Below, piece after piece: positions 1 to 7,258 of a DNA stretch of 64,000 nucleotides. The stretch comes from Chloroflexota bacterium (GTDB lineage Bacteria; Chloroflexota; Dehalococcoidia; Tepidiformales; Tepidiformaceae). A program made the position numbers and the translations under genes. The stretch covers positions 62,001 through 126,000 of the forward strand of contig JACRBT010000001.1 of NCBI GenBank assembly GCA_016234445.1, in the 5' to 3' direction. Positions within the stretch are counted from its first letter, which is position 1, and every line of letters begins with the position of its first letter. Under the pieces are notes generated by a model. That model worked only from the letters and a program-made list of their open reading frames with translations, did no database searches and had not been told where the DNA came from.

Positions 1-315
1 GACCCTGAGAACTGGATCCTCGGCCTCTACGAGACCGGCGGCTCCATCAACAAGCAGAGCTGCTCGATGAAGGCCATCGACGACCTCATCGCCAAGGCGA
101 AGTACAACACCAACGACGAGCAGCGCCGCCAGCAGTACCGCGACGTCGAAAAGCTCGTCGTGGAGAACATCTGCGGCCAGGGCCCCATGTGGCAGGTCGG
201 CTTCCACGCAGTCGTGAAGCCCCACATCAAGGGGATGATCGAAAACAAGAAGCCCGACGACAAGCAGATCCCGGGCGACCTGTACGTCGAGCTCTGGACC
301 ACGAGCAAGAAGTAG
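1..315 (+). CDS. Peptide/nickel-type ABC transporter substrate-binding protein, C-terminal part
   Basis: Only the last 104 codons are in the window; the frame is open from base 1. The fragment has the C-terminal lobe signature of SBP_bac_5 (family 5) solute-binding proteins: a stretch with DPENW near the start, a basic helix of the YRDVEKLV type, and a conserved ending with LYVELW. It would bind an oligopeptide, or another family 5 ligand such as an oligosaccharide, outside the membrane. Two DppB/DppC-type permease genes follow on the same strand, which supports the assignment. The gap to the permeases holds two strong hairpins that may set unequal expression. The ligand cannot be told from this fragment. 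Confidence 0.85.
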   Translation, partial: DPENWILGLYETGGSINKQSCSMKAIDDLIAKAKYNTNDEQRRQQYRDVEKLVVENICGQGPMWQVGFHAVVKPHIKGMIENKKPDDKQIPGDLYVELWTTSKK

Positions 316-325
316 TTTCAAGGCT

Positions 326-351
326 GGCCGGGGGCACCTGTGCCCTCGGCC
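326..351 (+). promoter_or_regulatory. GC-rich hairpin after binding-protein gene
   Basis: An 11-bp stem (326-336 with 341-351, one G-U pair) closes a 4-nt loop, starting 10 nt after the binding-protein stop. No T-run follows, so it is more likely a 3' mRNA stabiliser or partial attenuator than a full terminator. The permease genes downstream have no obvious promoter of their own. Confidence 0.5.
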
Positions 352-377
352 GGCCCGCCACTTCAACGACGACTAGC

Positions 378-418
378 GCGGACCGGAGCCTTGCCTCAAC
401 GACGAGGCTCCGGTCCGC
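378..418 (+). promoter_or_regulatory. 14-bp perfect inverted repeat between binding protein and permease
   Basis: Bases 378-391 and 405-418 are perfect reverse complements over 14 bp, with a 13-nt loop. The repeat lies 20 nt before the permease start. In many ABC importer operons, intercistronic hairpins keep the binding-protein mRNA abundant and reduce read-through into the permeases. That role is inferred here from position and stem strength. Confidence 0.6.
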
Positions 419-438
419 ATCCTCACAGGACGGCCGCC

Positions 439-1356
439 ATGCTCGCCTATGCCATTCGACGTGTCCTGCTCATCATCCCGCTGATCTGGGCGGTCGCGAC
501 CATCACCTTTTTCCTCATGCACGGCATCGAAGGTGGACCCTTCGACTCGGACAAGCCGCTTTCGGAGACCGCCCGGGCGAGGCTTAACGAGCGGTACGAT
601 CTCGACGGCTCGCTACCGAGCCAGTACGGGAACTACCTCTGGAACCTGGCCCATGGGGACCTCGGGATTTCTGTTTCCAACGACCGCGATATCACCGACA
701 TCATCCGAGAGCGGCTGCCGATCTCGGCGCAACTCGGCATCTGCGCTTTCCTGTTTGCCTGCACCTTCGGTCTGACCCTCGGCGCAGTGGCCGCGATCAA
801 CCAGAACGGGGTGGGCGACTACATCGGGGTGTTCCTCGCGACAGCAGGAGCGGCCTTACCGAGTTTTGTGTTGGCGCCGCTGCTCGTGATTACCTTCGCG
901 CTCAAGCTGAACTGGTTCGACGTACTTGGCTGGGAGCTGTGGAACTACCACAAGATGGTGCTCCCAACGATCTCGCTGGGGCTCCTGCCGGCGGCCTTCA
1001 TCGCCCGTATTTCACGGGCTTCGATGCTGGACATCCTCCGCCAGGACTACATCCGCACCGCCCGGTCGAAGGGGCTTACGGAAGTTGGGGTGGTGGTTCG
1101 GCACGCGGTCAAGAACGCGCTGATCCCCGTGCTTACGGTCCTGGGCCCGATCTTCGCCGGACTGGTCACGGGGTCGTTCATCGTGGAGCGTGCTTTCGCA
1201 ATCCCCGGCCTTGGAACCACGTTCGTCAACTCCGTGCTTATCCGCGACTATGGGCTGATCATGGGCGTCACGCTCTTCTTCGCCATCCTCATCGCCGTCA
1301 TGAATCTCATCGTGGACCTGCTTTACGCCGTGGCCGATCCGCGAATCCGCCTCTAG
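439..1356 (+). CDS. dppB: ABC transporter permease, DppB type
   Basis: 305 residues, one of the two membrane subunits of a peptide-type importer. It opens with a first TM helix of the RRVLLIIPLIWAVATITFFL type, followed by an external loop containing RYDLDGSL, a usual DppB landmark. Five further hydrophobic segments follow. The EAA loop for contact with the ATPase is near residues 205-225 (ARSKGLTEVGVVVRHAVKNAL). The C-terminus ends in DPRIRL, as in the family. The ATG at 439 was chosen over an upstream in-frame start because it begins the first TM helix directly and has AGGA 8 nt before it. The dppC-like partner starts 10 nt after the stop. No ATPase genes follow, so they lie upstream of the window or elsewhere. 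Confidence 0.92.
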   Translation: MLAYAIRRVLLIIPLIWAVATITFFLMHGIEGGPFDSDKPLSETARARLNERYDLDGSLPSQYGNYLWNLAHGDLGISVSNDRDITDIIRERLPISAQLGICAFLFACTFGLTLGAVAAINQNGVGDYIGVFLATAGAALPSFVLAPLLVITFALKLNWFDVLGWELWNYHKMVLPTISLGLLPAAFIARISRASMLDILRQDYIRTARSKGLTEVGVVVRHAVKNALIPVLTVLGPIFAGLVTGSFIVERAFAIPGLGTTFVNSVLIRDYGLIMGVTLFFAILIAVMNLIVDLLYAVADPRIRL

Positions 1357-1366
1357 GGGAACAAGA

Positions 1367-2335
1367 ATGGCCTCCGAAAGCACGATCCGTCAGCCTTTCG
1401 ACTTCGCGGCGGAGCAGCTGTCCACCGAGCAGCGAGGGCTTTGGGAACAGGCCTTCCGGCGGCTGATCCGCAACCGGCTGGCGTTCGCCGCCGGTCTGCT
1501 GCTGGGCGTCCTTGTGATCCTCTCGCTCGGAGCTGAGTTCCTGCCGGCGATCCAGCGCCACGACCCGATCATCCAGGACTACGGGATCACCAACCAGGGC
1601 CCGAGCATGACTCACTGGCTCGGAACGGACATCCTGGGGCGGGACATGTGGGCGCGGCTCCTCCAGGGGACGCTCTTTTCGCTCAAGATCGGGCTCGGGA
1701 CGCAGGTGATCATCCTGCTCATCGGGATCTCGGTTGGGATGTCGGCGGCGCTGGCTGGGCACAAGAGCGACAGCATCCTCATGTGGCTCACCGATCTCGC
1801 CTACGCCTTTCCGGACCTGCTGGCCATCATCATGATGCGGCAGATGTTGTTTGGCCGGGACTGGCCGATCATCGGCAAGGGTGACCCGCAGATCCCGGGG
1901 CTCCCGTCGGCGCTGTTAGCAACGATCCTGGCCATTTCGTTCGTGAGCTGGGTGACCGTCGCCCGGCTCGTCCGCGGCCAAATGTTGTCGATCAAGGAAC
2001 AGGATTATGTCCTCGCGGCGCGCTCCATCGGCGCGTCGCCGTGGCGCGTCGTGCGGGTCCACATGCTGCCGAACACGCTCAGCACCGTCATCGTGGCCGT
2101 AACCTTCGGGATCCCGCTGGCGATCTTCGCGGAGGCGGCGCTGAGCTTCATCGGCCTCGGGGTGCCACCGCCAGATGCCAGCCTGGGTTCCTTGATCAGC
2201 GACGGCTACGACAACCTCTACTCGAACAACCTGCTGGTGGTCTGGCCCGCCATAATGGTGGCGGTGCTGATGCTCAGCTTCACGTTCCTGGGCGATGGAC
2301 TCCGGGACGCGCTCGACCCGCGGACGCGGAAATAG
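1367..2335 (+). CDS. dppC: ABC transporter permease, DppC type
   Basis: 322 residues, second membrane subunit. The cytoplasmic N-terminus is about 40 residues long. The first TM segment (NRLAFAAGLLLGVLVILSLGA) is followed by the periplasmic DppC hallmark HWLGTDILGRDMWARLL near residues 83-99. The EAA loop (ARSIGASPWRVVRVHMLPN) lies near residue 218, and the family ending GDGLRDALDPR is present. It pairs with the preceding permease, 10 nt away. A short inverted repeat (2340-2353) follows the stop and may weakly terminate the operon before the tRNA promoter. Confidence 0.93.
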   Translation: MASESTIRQPFDFAAEQLSTEQRGLWEQAFRRLIRNRLAFAAGLLLGVLVILSLGAEFLPAIQRHDPIIQDYGITNQGPSMTHWLGTDILGRDMWARLLQGTLFSLKIGLGTQVIILLIGISVGMSAALAGHKSDSILMWLTDLAYAFPDLLAIIMMRQMLFGRDWPIIGKGDPQIPGLPSALLATILAISFVSWVTVARLVRGQMLSIKEQDYVLAARSIGASPWRVVRVHMLPNTLSTVIVAVTFGIPLAIFAEAALSFIGLGVPPPDASLGSLISDGYDNLYSNNLLVVWPAIMVAVLMLSFTFLGDGLRDALDPRTRK

Positions 2336-2380
2336 GCGGTCCCGGCAGCGGGAATTGGGGGCTTCAGGGCTTGGCGGCGT

Positions 2381-2410
2381 TTGCCGCTGATGGGCTGGCG
2401 CTGGTACGAT
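2381..2410 (+). promoter_or_regulatory. Promoter of tRNA-Ala
   Basis: TTGCCG at 2381-2386 and TACGAT at 2405-2410 are separated by 18 bp, and the mature tRNA starts 13 nt after the -10 box. This spacing and position fit a primary-sigma promoter for a single tRNA unit. Confidence 0.55.
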
Positions 2411-2423
2411 CAGTGGGTTCCGC

Positions 2424-2499
2424 GGGGCTGTAGCTCAATCGGGAGAGCGCAACACTGGCAGTGTTGAGGTAGAGGGTTCGAATCCCTCCAGCTCCACCA
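2424..2499 (+). tRNA. tRNA-Ala(GGC), CCA encoded
   Basis: A 76-nt cloverleaf: 7-bp acceptor stem, D-arm GCTC/GAGC, anticodon stem CAACA/TGTTG around loop CTGGCAG, and T-arm GAGGG/CCCTC with loop TTCGAAT. The anticodon is GGC, reading GCC and GCT. The G3-T70 wobble in the acceptor, the classic alanine identity element, confirms the amino acid. Discriminator A and CCA are genomically encoded. Confidence 0.97.
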
Positions 2500-2526
2500 G
2501 TCAACTGATCCTGGACGTGACAACGC

Positions 2527-2553
2527 GAGACCCCCTGCGACGGGGGTCTCTTT
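2527..2553 (+). terminator. Rho-independent terminator after tRNA-Ala
   Basis: A 9-bp perfect stem (2527-2535 with 2542-2550) encloses a 6-nt loop and is followed by TTT. It sits 27 nt after the tRNA and ends that transcript. Confidence 0.75.
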
Positions 2554-2581
2554 GCGCCCGCCATGTGCCGTTCGTGGCAAG

Positions 2582-2587
2582 TATGAT
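2582..2587 (+). promoter_or_regulatory. -10 box TATGAT, apparent leaderless start
   Basis: TATGAT ends 6 nt before an ATG at 2594, so transcription would begin at or next to that start codon. The same geometry recurs at several other genes in the window. No good -35 box is visible. Confidence 0.5.
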
Positions 2588-2593
2588 CGCGCG

Positions 2594-2635
2594 ATGGCGA
2601 ACCGGGTGAAGGTGGCGACAGGACCAGCAAGATGA
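2594..2635 (+). CDS. Possible 13-codon leader peptide coupled to methyltransferase
   Basis: The ATG at 2594 opens a 13-codon frame (MANRVKVATGPAR) whose TGA overlaps the methyltransferase ATG in the arrangement ATGA. It begins 6 nt after a TATGAT box, where a leaderless mRNA would start. The methyltransferase has only a weak ribosome site, so it may be translated by re-initiation after this short frame. It could equally be a chance frame; no homology was judged. Confidence 0.35.
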   Translation: MANRVKVATGPAR

Positions 2636-3228
2636 GCGACTCAGCGAACCGTTGGCTGCAAACCCGGAGCGTCTCGGGCGACGACTACGACCTCGCCTAC
2701 GAACGGCGCGCGGAAGCCGGTGAGGACGTCCACGGCGAGGCTGACTTCGTCCAGCGGTTCGCTCCCGCGTCCGTGCTCGACGCCGGCTGCGGCACCGGTC
2801 GCGTCGGGCGAGAACTGGCCCGCCGGGGCGTTGACGTAGCAGGGGTCGACATCGACCCGGGGATGTTGGCGACGGCCCGGCGAAAGGCTCCCGGCGTGGA
2901 GTGGCGCCTGGCGGACCTCGCGACGGTCGACCTCGGCCGGGGCTTCGACGCGATTGTGATGGCAGGCAACGTGATGATCTTCCTGGCCCCCGCGAAGGAG
3001 GGTGCCGTCGTGGCGAACATGGCGCGCCACCTGAACCCGGGGGGCGTGCTGATCGCCGGCTTCCAGGTCAGCCCGAACCGGCTGAGCGTCGAACGGTACG
3101 ACGAGTTCGCCACCAGCGCGGGGCTGGCGCTGGCAGAGCGCTGGGCGACCTGGGACCGCGAGCCATGGGACGCAGCGAAGGGTTACGCGGTCTCCGTTCA
3201 CCGCAAGGCCGGTCCGAGACCAGAGTAA
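2632..3228 (+). CDS. Class I SAM-dependent methyltransferase
   Basis: 198 residues with a Rossmann methyltransferase fold. Motif I, VLDAGCGTGRVG, lies near residues 49-60 and binds SAM. The acidic end of beta2 (VAGVDIDPGML) is near residue 72, and motif IV is FDAIVMAGNVMIFL near residue 105. The substrate is not evident; the family includes small-molecule and tellurite/thiopurine-type methyltransferases. The start at 2632 overlaps the stop of a possible leader peptide. The N-terminal region (WLQTRSVSGDDYDLAYERR) is common to small-molecule methyltransferases. It is a stand-alone gene convergent with the hydrolase at 3252. Confidence 0.88.
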   Translation: MSDSANRWLQTRSVSGDDYDLAYERRAEAGEDVHGEADFVQRFAPASVLDAGCGTGRVGRELARRGVDVAGVDIDPGMLATARRKAPGVEWRLADLATVDLGRGFDAIVMAGNVMIFLAPAKEGAVVANMARHLNPGGVLIAGFQVSPNRLSVERYDEFATSAGLALAERWATWDREPWDAAKGYAVSVHRKAGPRPE

Positions 3229-3251
3229 ACTCGTCAGCTCCGGCGAGGCCC

Positions 3252-4145
3252 TCAGCCGACGGCGGCCCCGAGGTGGGCGTCGAACCATTCGATGGCCAGG
3301 CGGGCCGACTCTTCGGCCTTCTCGCCGTAGATGGCGTAATGGGAGATCCCCGGGACGACGACGTACCGCACGGAGGCTTTCCCCGCGGCGATCATCCGGT
3401 TGGACAGCGCCTCCGAGTGCTGGTGGCGGTCGAAGAGCTCTTCGTGTTCGGCGTCGATAAGGAGGACCGGAACGGCGATCTGTTCCGCGAACTCGATCGG
3501 CGCGAAGTACTGCATCTTGGCCAGGTGAGGCGTCCCGCGGAGACCTGGTGCGCCCTCAACGTCCTGCGGGACCGGTTCCGCTTCGCCCCGCGCCTGCCGG
3601 GTCGCGAGCGCGCGCATCGCCTCGCGGGCGGCGGCGCCGGCCTGCGTTTGCCCGAGCGCGCGCGAGTCCTGGGGCGCGACCTGGCTGACCACGCACCTCA
3701 CGCGCTCGTCGTGGGCGGCCATCCAGACCACAAGCCCACCGCCGTAGCTGGACCCCCAGAGGCCGATGCGCGCCGGATCGACCCCCGGTTCCCCCTGGAT
3801 GAAGTCGATCGCGTGGCGAATGTCCCAGGCTTCGTCGAAGGGGTCGACCACTTCGCGGATGACCCGGACACGGGCGCTTGTCTCGGTTCGCTCTTTGGGC
3901 AGCGGGTCGAGGACGACCACCTTGCTTTCGCTGTCTCCCCAACCCCGGTAGTCGAAGGCGAGGACAACGTAGCCGGCGGCGGCAAGCCGCTGCGGGAGCC
4001 CCGTGGCCGCGAGGTGGGCCTTGGTCCCGCCCCAGCCGTGGCAGAGCACGACCGCGGGGCGCCTATCGCCGGGGTCAAGGTCCGGCGGGGAGTAGAGGTC
4101 GCCTGCGAGGCGGGTGCCCTCGCTCCAAAACGTCACCGATTTCAC
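3252..4145 (-). CDS. Alpha/beta hydrolase (dienelactone hydrolase/acyl-peptidase-like)
   Basis: 297 residues. The oxyanion region HGWGGTK is near residue 36. The nucleophile elbow GLWGSSYGGG places Ser near residue 132. An acidic residue follows in VLLIDAEHEELFD, and a histidine in GISHYAIYG near residue 270 completes the triad. It resembles the hydrolase_4/DLH-type cytosolic hydrolases that act on small esters or amides; no signal peptide is present. The start codon is GTG, with a GGAGGC ribosome site and a TAGAGT -10-like box upstream on the minus strand. It probably forms its own transcript, upstream of nothing recognisable. The substrate is unknown. Confidence 0.85.
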   Translation of the reverse strand: MKSVTFWSEGTRLAGDLYSPPDLDPGDRRPAVVLCHGWGGTKAHLAATGLPQRLAAAGYVVLAFDYRGWGDSESKVVVLDPLPKERTETSARVRVIREVVDPFDEAWDIRHAIDFIQGEPGVDPARIGLWGSSYGGGLVVWMAAHDERVRCVVSQVAPQDSRALGQTQAGAAAREAMRALATRQARGEAEPVPQDVEGAPGLRGTPHLAKMQYFAPIEFAEQIAVPVLLIDAEHEELFDRHQHSEALSNRMIAAGKASVRYVVVPGISHYAIYGEKAEESARLAIEWFDAHLGAAVG

Positions 4146-4238
4146 GACGCGCCTCCGTTGTTTCTCGCGGCCAACTCTACCCTTCGGGGTGGGCGCCGTC
4201 GCGAGCCCTGCCGGGGTTGTCTCGCCACCGGCGCGAGC

Positions 4239-5408
4239 TCAGGACGCCGCGCCTGGCGAAGCGACTGGCTCCCCGGGCACCGGCGCAGGCGACTCCGGGA
4301 GATCGAACTTGTCGAGGACCTTCTCGGTCGCGGCGTCGAAGATGTGGACGCGGTCCACGTCCACGAGCAGGCTCACGTCCTGGCCCGCCCGGGCACGGGT
4401 GCGGGCATCGACACGGGCGAGCAACTCCTGTTCGTGGACGAGGAGGTGCAGAAACCGTTCGTTGCCCATCATTTCGGTGACTTCCACCCGGCCCTGGATG
4501 ACCTGGCCCCGGACTTCGGCGCGGACGAAGGCCCGGTCGTGCATGTCTTCCGGCCGTATCCCGCAGATGACGTCCCTCCCCGCGAACGAGGCGACCCGCT
4601 TCGACCGCTCGGCCGGGAGGGAAAGCTCGAAGCCCTTCAGCTCGATCCGCATCTCTTCGGGGGTTCCCGTCAGTTTGCCCGGCAGCAGGTTCATCGACGG
4701 GCTGCCGATGAAGCCGGCGACGAAGACGTTGTCCGGCCGGAAGTAGACCTCCTCGGGTGTGCCGACCTGGTGGAGCACTCCATCCTTCATGACCGCGAGG
4801 CGGGTGGCCATGGTCATGGCTTCCACCTGGTCGTGCGTGACGTAGATGAAGGTCGTTCCCAGGCGATCGTGGAGCTTGCTCAGTTCTGCGCGGGTCTGGA
4901 CGCGGAGCTTCGCGTCCAGGTTGGAAAGCGGCTCGTCGAACAGGAAGACCTTTGGTTCGCGGACGATGGCCCGGCCCAGGGCCACCCGCTGACGCTGGCC
5001 GCCAGAGAGCTGCGCCGGCTTCCGCTTGAGAAGCTCGTGGATGCCGAGCGTTTCGGCGGCCGCCGTCACCCGGCGCTTGATCTCGTCCTTGTGGACCCCG
5101 TGCATCTTGAGCCCGAAGGCCATGTTGTCGAAGACGGACATGTGCGGGTAGAGGGCATACGACTGGAACACCATCGCGATGTCGCGGTCGCGGGCGGGGA
5201 GGTCGTTGACGAGCACGTCGTCGAGGTACACCTCGCCCGCGGTCAGCTTCTCGAGGCCGGCCAAGACCCGGATCACCGTGGACTTGCCGCAGCCTGACGG
5301 CCCGATGAGGACGAGGAACTCCTTGTCGAAGACTTCGAGGGTGAGGTCTTCGACGGCCACCGTATCGCCGAAATGCTTCGTCACGTGGCTGTAGAGGACT
5401 CTCGCCAT
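4239..5408 (-). CDS. ugpC: Carbohydrate ABC transporter ATP-binding protein (UgpC/MsmK type)
   Basis: 389 residues. Walker A is GPSGCGKST near residues 37-45, the Q-loop follows at VFQSYALYPHM, the signature motif LSGGQRQRVALGRA lies near 134, and Walker B KVFLFDEPLSNLD near 157. The switch histidine is in YVTHDQVEA. A C-terminal TOBE/MalK regulatory domain covers about residues 235-389. The start was placed at MARVLYSHVTKHFG, which begins the domain, rather than 22 codons upstream. It follows two permeases and a lipoprotein on the same strand (8.5 to 4.2 kb), making a complete sugar importer. ATPases of this type can also serve more than one importer. Confidence 0.93.
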   Translation of the reverse strand: MARVLYSHVTKHFGDTVAVEDLTLEVFDKEFLVLIGPSGCGKSTVIRVLAGLEKLTAGEVYLDDVLVNDLPARDRDIAMVFQSYALYPHMSVFDNMAFGLKMHGVHKDEIKRRVTAAAETLGIHELLKRKPAQLSGGQRQRVALGRAIVREPKVFLFDEPLSNLDAKLRVQTRAELSKLHDRLGTTFIYVTHDQVEAMTMATRLAVMKDGVLHQVGTPEEVYFRPDNVFVAGFIGSPSMNLLPGKLTGTPEEMRIELKGFELSLPAERSKRVASFAGRDVICGIRPEDMHDRAFVRAEVRGQVIQGRVEVTEMMGNERFLHLLVHEQELLARVDARTRARAGQDVSLLVDVDRVHIFDAATEKVLDKFDLPESPAPVPGEPVASPGAAS

Positions 5409-5418
5409 GCTTCCCCCG

Positions 5419-6240
5419 CTACCCGCGCAGCGCGCCGGCCATGAGGCCGCGGACGAAGAAGCGGCCGAGGACAATGTAGACGATCAGCGTCGGCAGCGCC
5501 GCGATAAGCGCGCCGGCCATCTGGACGTTCCACTCCACGATGAAGCTCCCGGCCATGTTGTTGAGGGCCACCGTCGCCGGCTGGATGCCGGGGTTGCTCG
5601 TGACGGTGACGGCGAACAGGAAGTCGTTCCAGATCGAGGTGAACTGCCAGATGGCGACGACGACGAAGCCCGGGAGAGACAGCGGAAAGATGATTTTCGT
5701 GTAGATCTTGAAGATCGAAGCGCCGTCAATCTTTGCAGCCTCCACGAGCTCCGTCGGGATGTTCGCGTAGTAGTTGCGGAAGATCAGCGTAGTAATTGGA
5801 ATGCCATAGATGACGTGCGTGATCACCAACCCCCACAGGCTCCCGTACACATGAAGCTGCTGGAGCGTCTTGACGAGCGGGATCAGGATGCTCTGATAGG
5901 GGATGAACATGCCAAACAGCAGCAAGAAGAAGATGAGGTCGGAGCCGGGGAAGCGCCACTTCGTCAGGATATAGCCATTGATTGACCCGAGCATGCAGGA
6001 TGCAATCGTCGCCGGGACCACCATCTTGAAGCTGTTCGCCAGGTTGGAGTCGAGCGAGTTGTAGGCTTCGCGGAACGAGTCGAAGCGCAATGCCGATGGC
6101 AGGTCCCACATCTGCTCGAGCCGAACCTCCTGGAAGCTCTTCAGCCCGGTCACGAGCAACACGTAGATCGGCATCAGGTAGACGAGAGCGAAGAGGACCA
6201 GCACGGTGTAGATGGCCACCCGGGACCAGGGAAGCGTCAT
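5419..6240 (-). CDS. Carbohydrate ABC transporter permease (MalG type)
   Basis: 273 residues with about six TM segments. It starts with a helix containing YTVLVLFALVYLMPIYVLL and carries the MalG-family EAA loop YYANIPTELVEAAKIDGAS near residue 155. The C-terminus FVRGLMAGALRG is characteristic of the family. Its start overlaps the stop of the upstream MalF-type gene by 4 bp, and its stop lies 10 nt before the ATPase gene, so it is tightly coupled. The upstream gene supplies the partner permease and the lipoprotein the ligand. Confidence 0.94.
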   Translation of the reverse strand: MTLPWSRVAIYTVLVLFALVYLMPIYVLLVTGLKSFQEVRLEQMWDLPSALRFDSFREAYNSLDSNLANSFKMVVPATIASCMLGSINGYILTKWRFPGSDLIFFLLLFGMFIPYQSILIPLVKTLQQLHVYGSLWGLVITHVIYGIPITTLIFRNYYANIPTELVEAAKIDGASIFKIYTKIIFPLSLPGFVVVAIWQFTSIWNDFLFAVTVTSNPGIQPATVALNNMAGSFIVEWNVQMAGALIAALPTLIVYIVLGRFFVRGLMAGALRG

Positions 6241-7232
6241 AGCCGCGCCTCACGCCGGAGGCTCCAGAAGAGGTAGGGGATGACCAGCACGCTGACGGCG
6301 AGGAGCATCAGGATCGAGACCGCCGCCCCATGGGAGAAGTGGTTGCCCTGGAAGGTGGTTTCGTACATGAAAAGCCCGGGGACGTCGGTGGCAAAGCCGG
6401 GGCCCCGTCGCGTCATCGAGATCACGAGGTCGAAGATCTTGAGGGACTGGTGGCCGAGGATGATCATCGCGCTCAACGTCACGGGACGGAGCAGCGGGAC
6501 TGAGATGTGGCGCAGGATCTGGGCTTCGCTGGCGCCGTCGACGCGGGCTGCGTCTCGCAGTTCGTCGGGTATCGCCCGCAGGCCGGCCAGGTACATCACC
6601 ATGACGAAGCCCGACATCTGCCACGTCGCCGCGATCACGACGGAGGTGATCGCCAGCGGCACGCCGTAGTTTGGGTTCGCGAGAAACCCGAGGCCGACGC
6701 TGTGGAGTGCCTCGCCGAGGCGGGTGTCCGCGTGGACGTAGAGGACGGTCGGGTCCGTGTACCAGCCGTAGTCGATTGAGCCCGCGCCCACCTTCTCCGG
6801 GAGGATGTTGACCCCCGCCCGGGGCGCCAGCAGCCAGCGCCAGACCACGCCTGTGACGATGAAGGAAACGGCCATGGGGAAGAGGTAGATACTGCGGAAA
6901 AGCCCCTCACCCCGAACGTGCCTGTCGAGCAGCGAGGCCAGCGCGAACCCGATCCCGAGGCATGCTCCAACGAAGAGCACCGTAAAGACCACGGTGTTGC
7001 GGATGTCAATCTGGAAGCGGAAGTTGTTGAAGAGGTCCCGGAAGTTGTCGAGGCCGACGTAGGTGTAGTCCGGCCGCACGGTGTCCCATTCACTCACGGA
7101 GACCACGGCGCTCCAGGCGATGAAGCCATAGACGAAGACCGCAACGGCGACCGCGGACGGGACGATGAGGGCGATGGCCACCGCTCGTTCACTGGTGAGC
7201 CGGCGAGCGAGACGGTGGCCACTGCTGTTCAC
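6237..7232 (-). CDS. Carbohydrate ABC transporter permease (MalF type)
   Basis: 331 residues. The first TM helix (ALIVPSAVAVAVFVYGFIAW) is followed by a large external region and further helices. The EAA loop AGLRAIPDELRDAARVDGAS lies near residue 220. It overlaps the MalG-type gene by 4 bp and begins 26 nt after the lipoprotein gene. An insertion of roughly 45 residues between TM helices (around residues 135-180) is longer than in minimal homologues and probably faces outward. Confidence 0.93.
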   Translation of the reverse strand: MNSSGHRLARRLTSERAVAIALIVPSAVAVAVFVYGFIAWSAVVSVSEWDTVRPDYTYVGLDNFRDLFNNFRFQIDIRNTVVFTVLFVGACLGIGFALASLLDRHVRGEGLFRSIYLFPMAVSFIVTGVVWRWLLAPRAGVNILPEKVGAGSIDYGWYTDPTVLYVHADTRLGEALHSVGLGFLANPNYGVPLAITSVVIAATWQMSGFVMVMYLAGLRAIPDELRDAARVDGASEAQILRHISVPLLRPVTLSAMIILGHQSLKIFDLVISMTRRGPGFATDVPGLFMYETTFQGNHFSHGAAVSILMLLAVSVLVIPYLFWSLRREARL

Positions 7233-7258
7233 TTGCGCGAACCCTCTCTGAATCCGAA

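Noticed and set aside
2901-5297. Plus-strand frame of 798 codons
   Set aside because: Lies antisense to the hydrolase and ABC ATPase genes, which have full domain motifs. Long antisense frames are expected in high-GC sequence.
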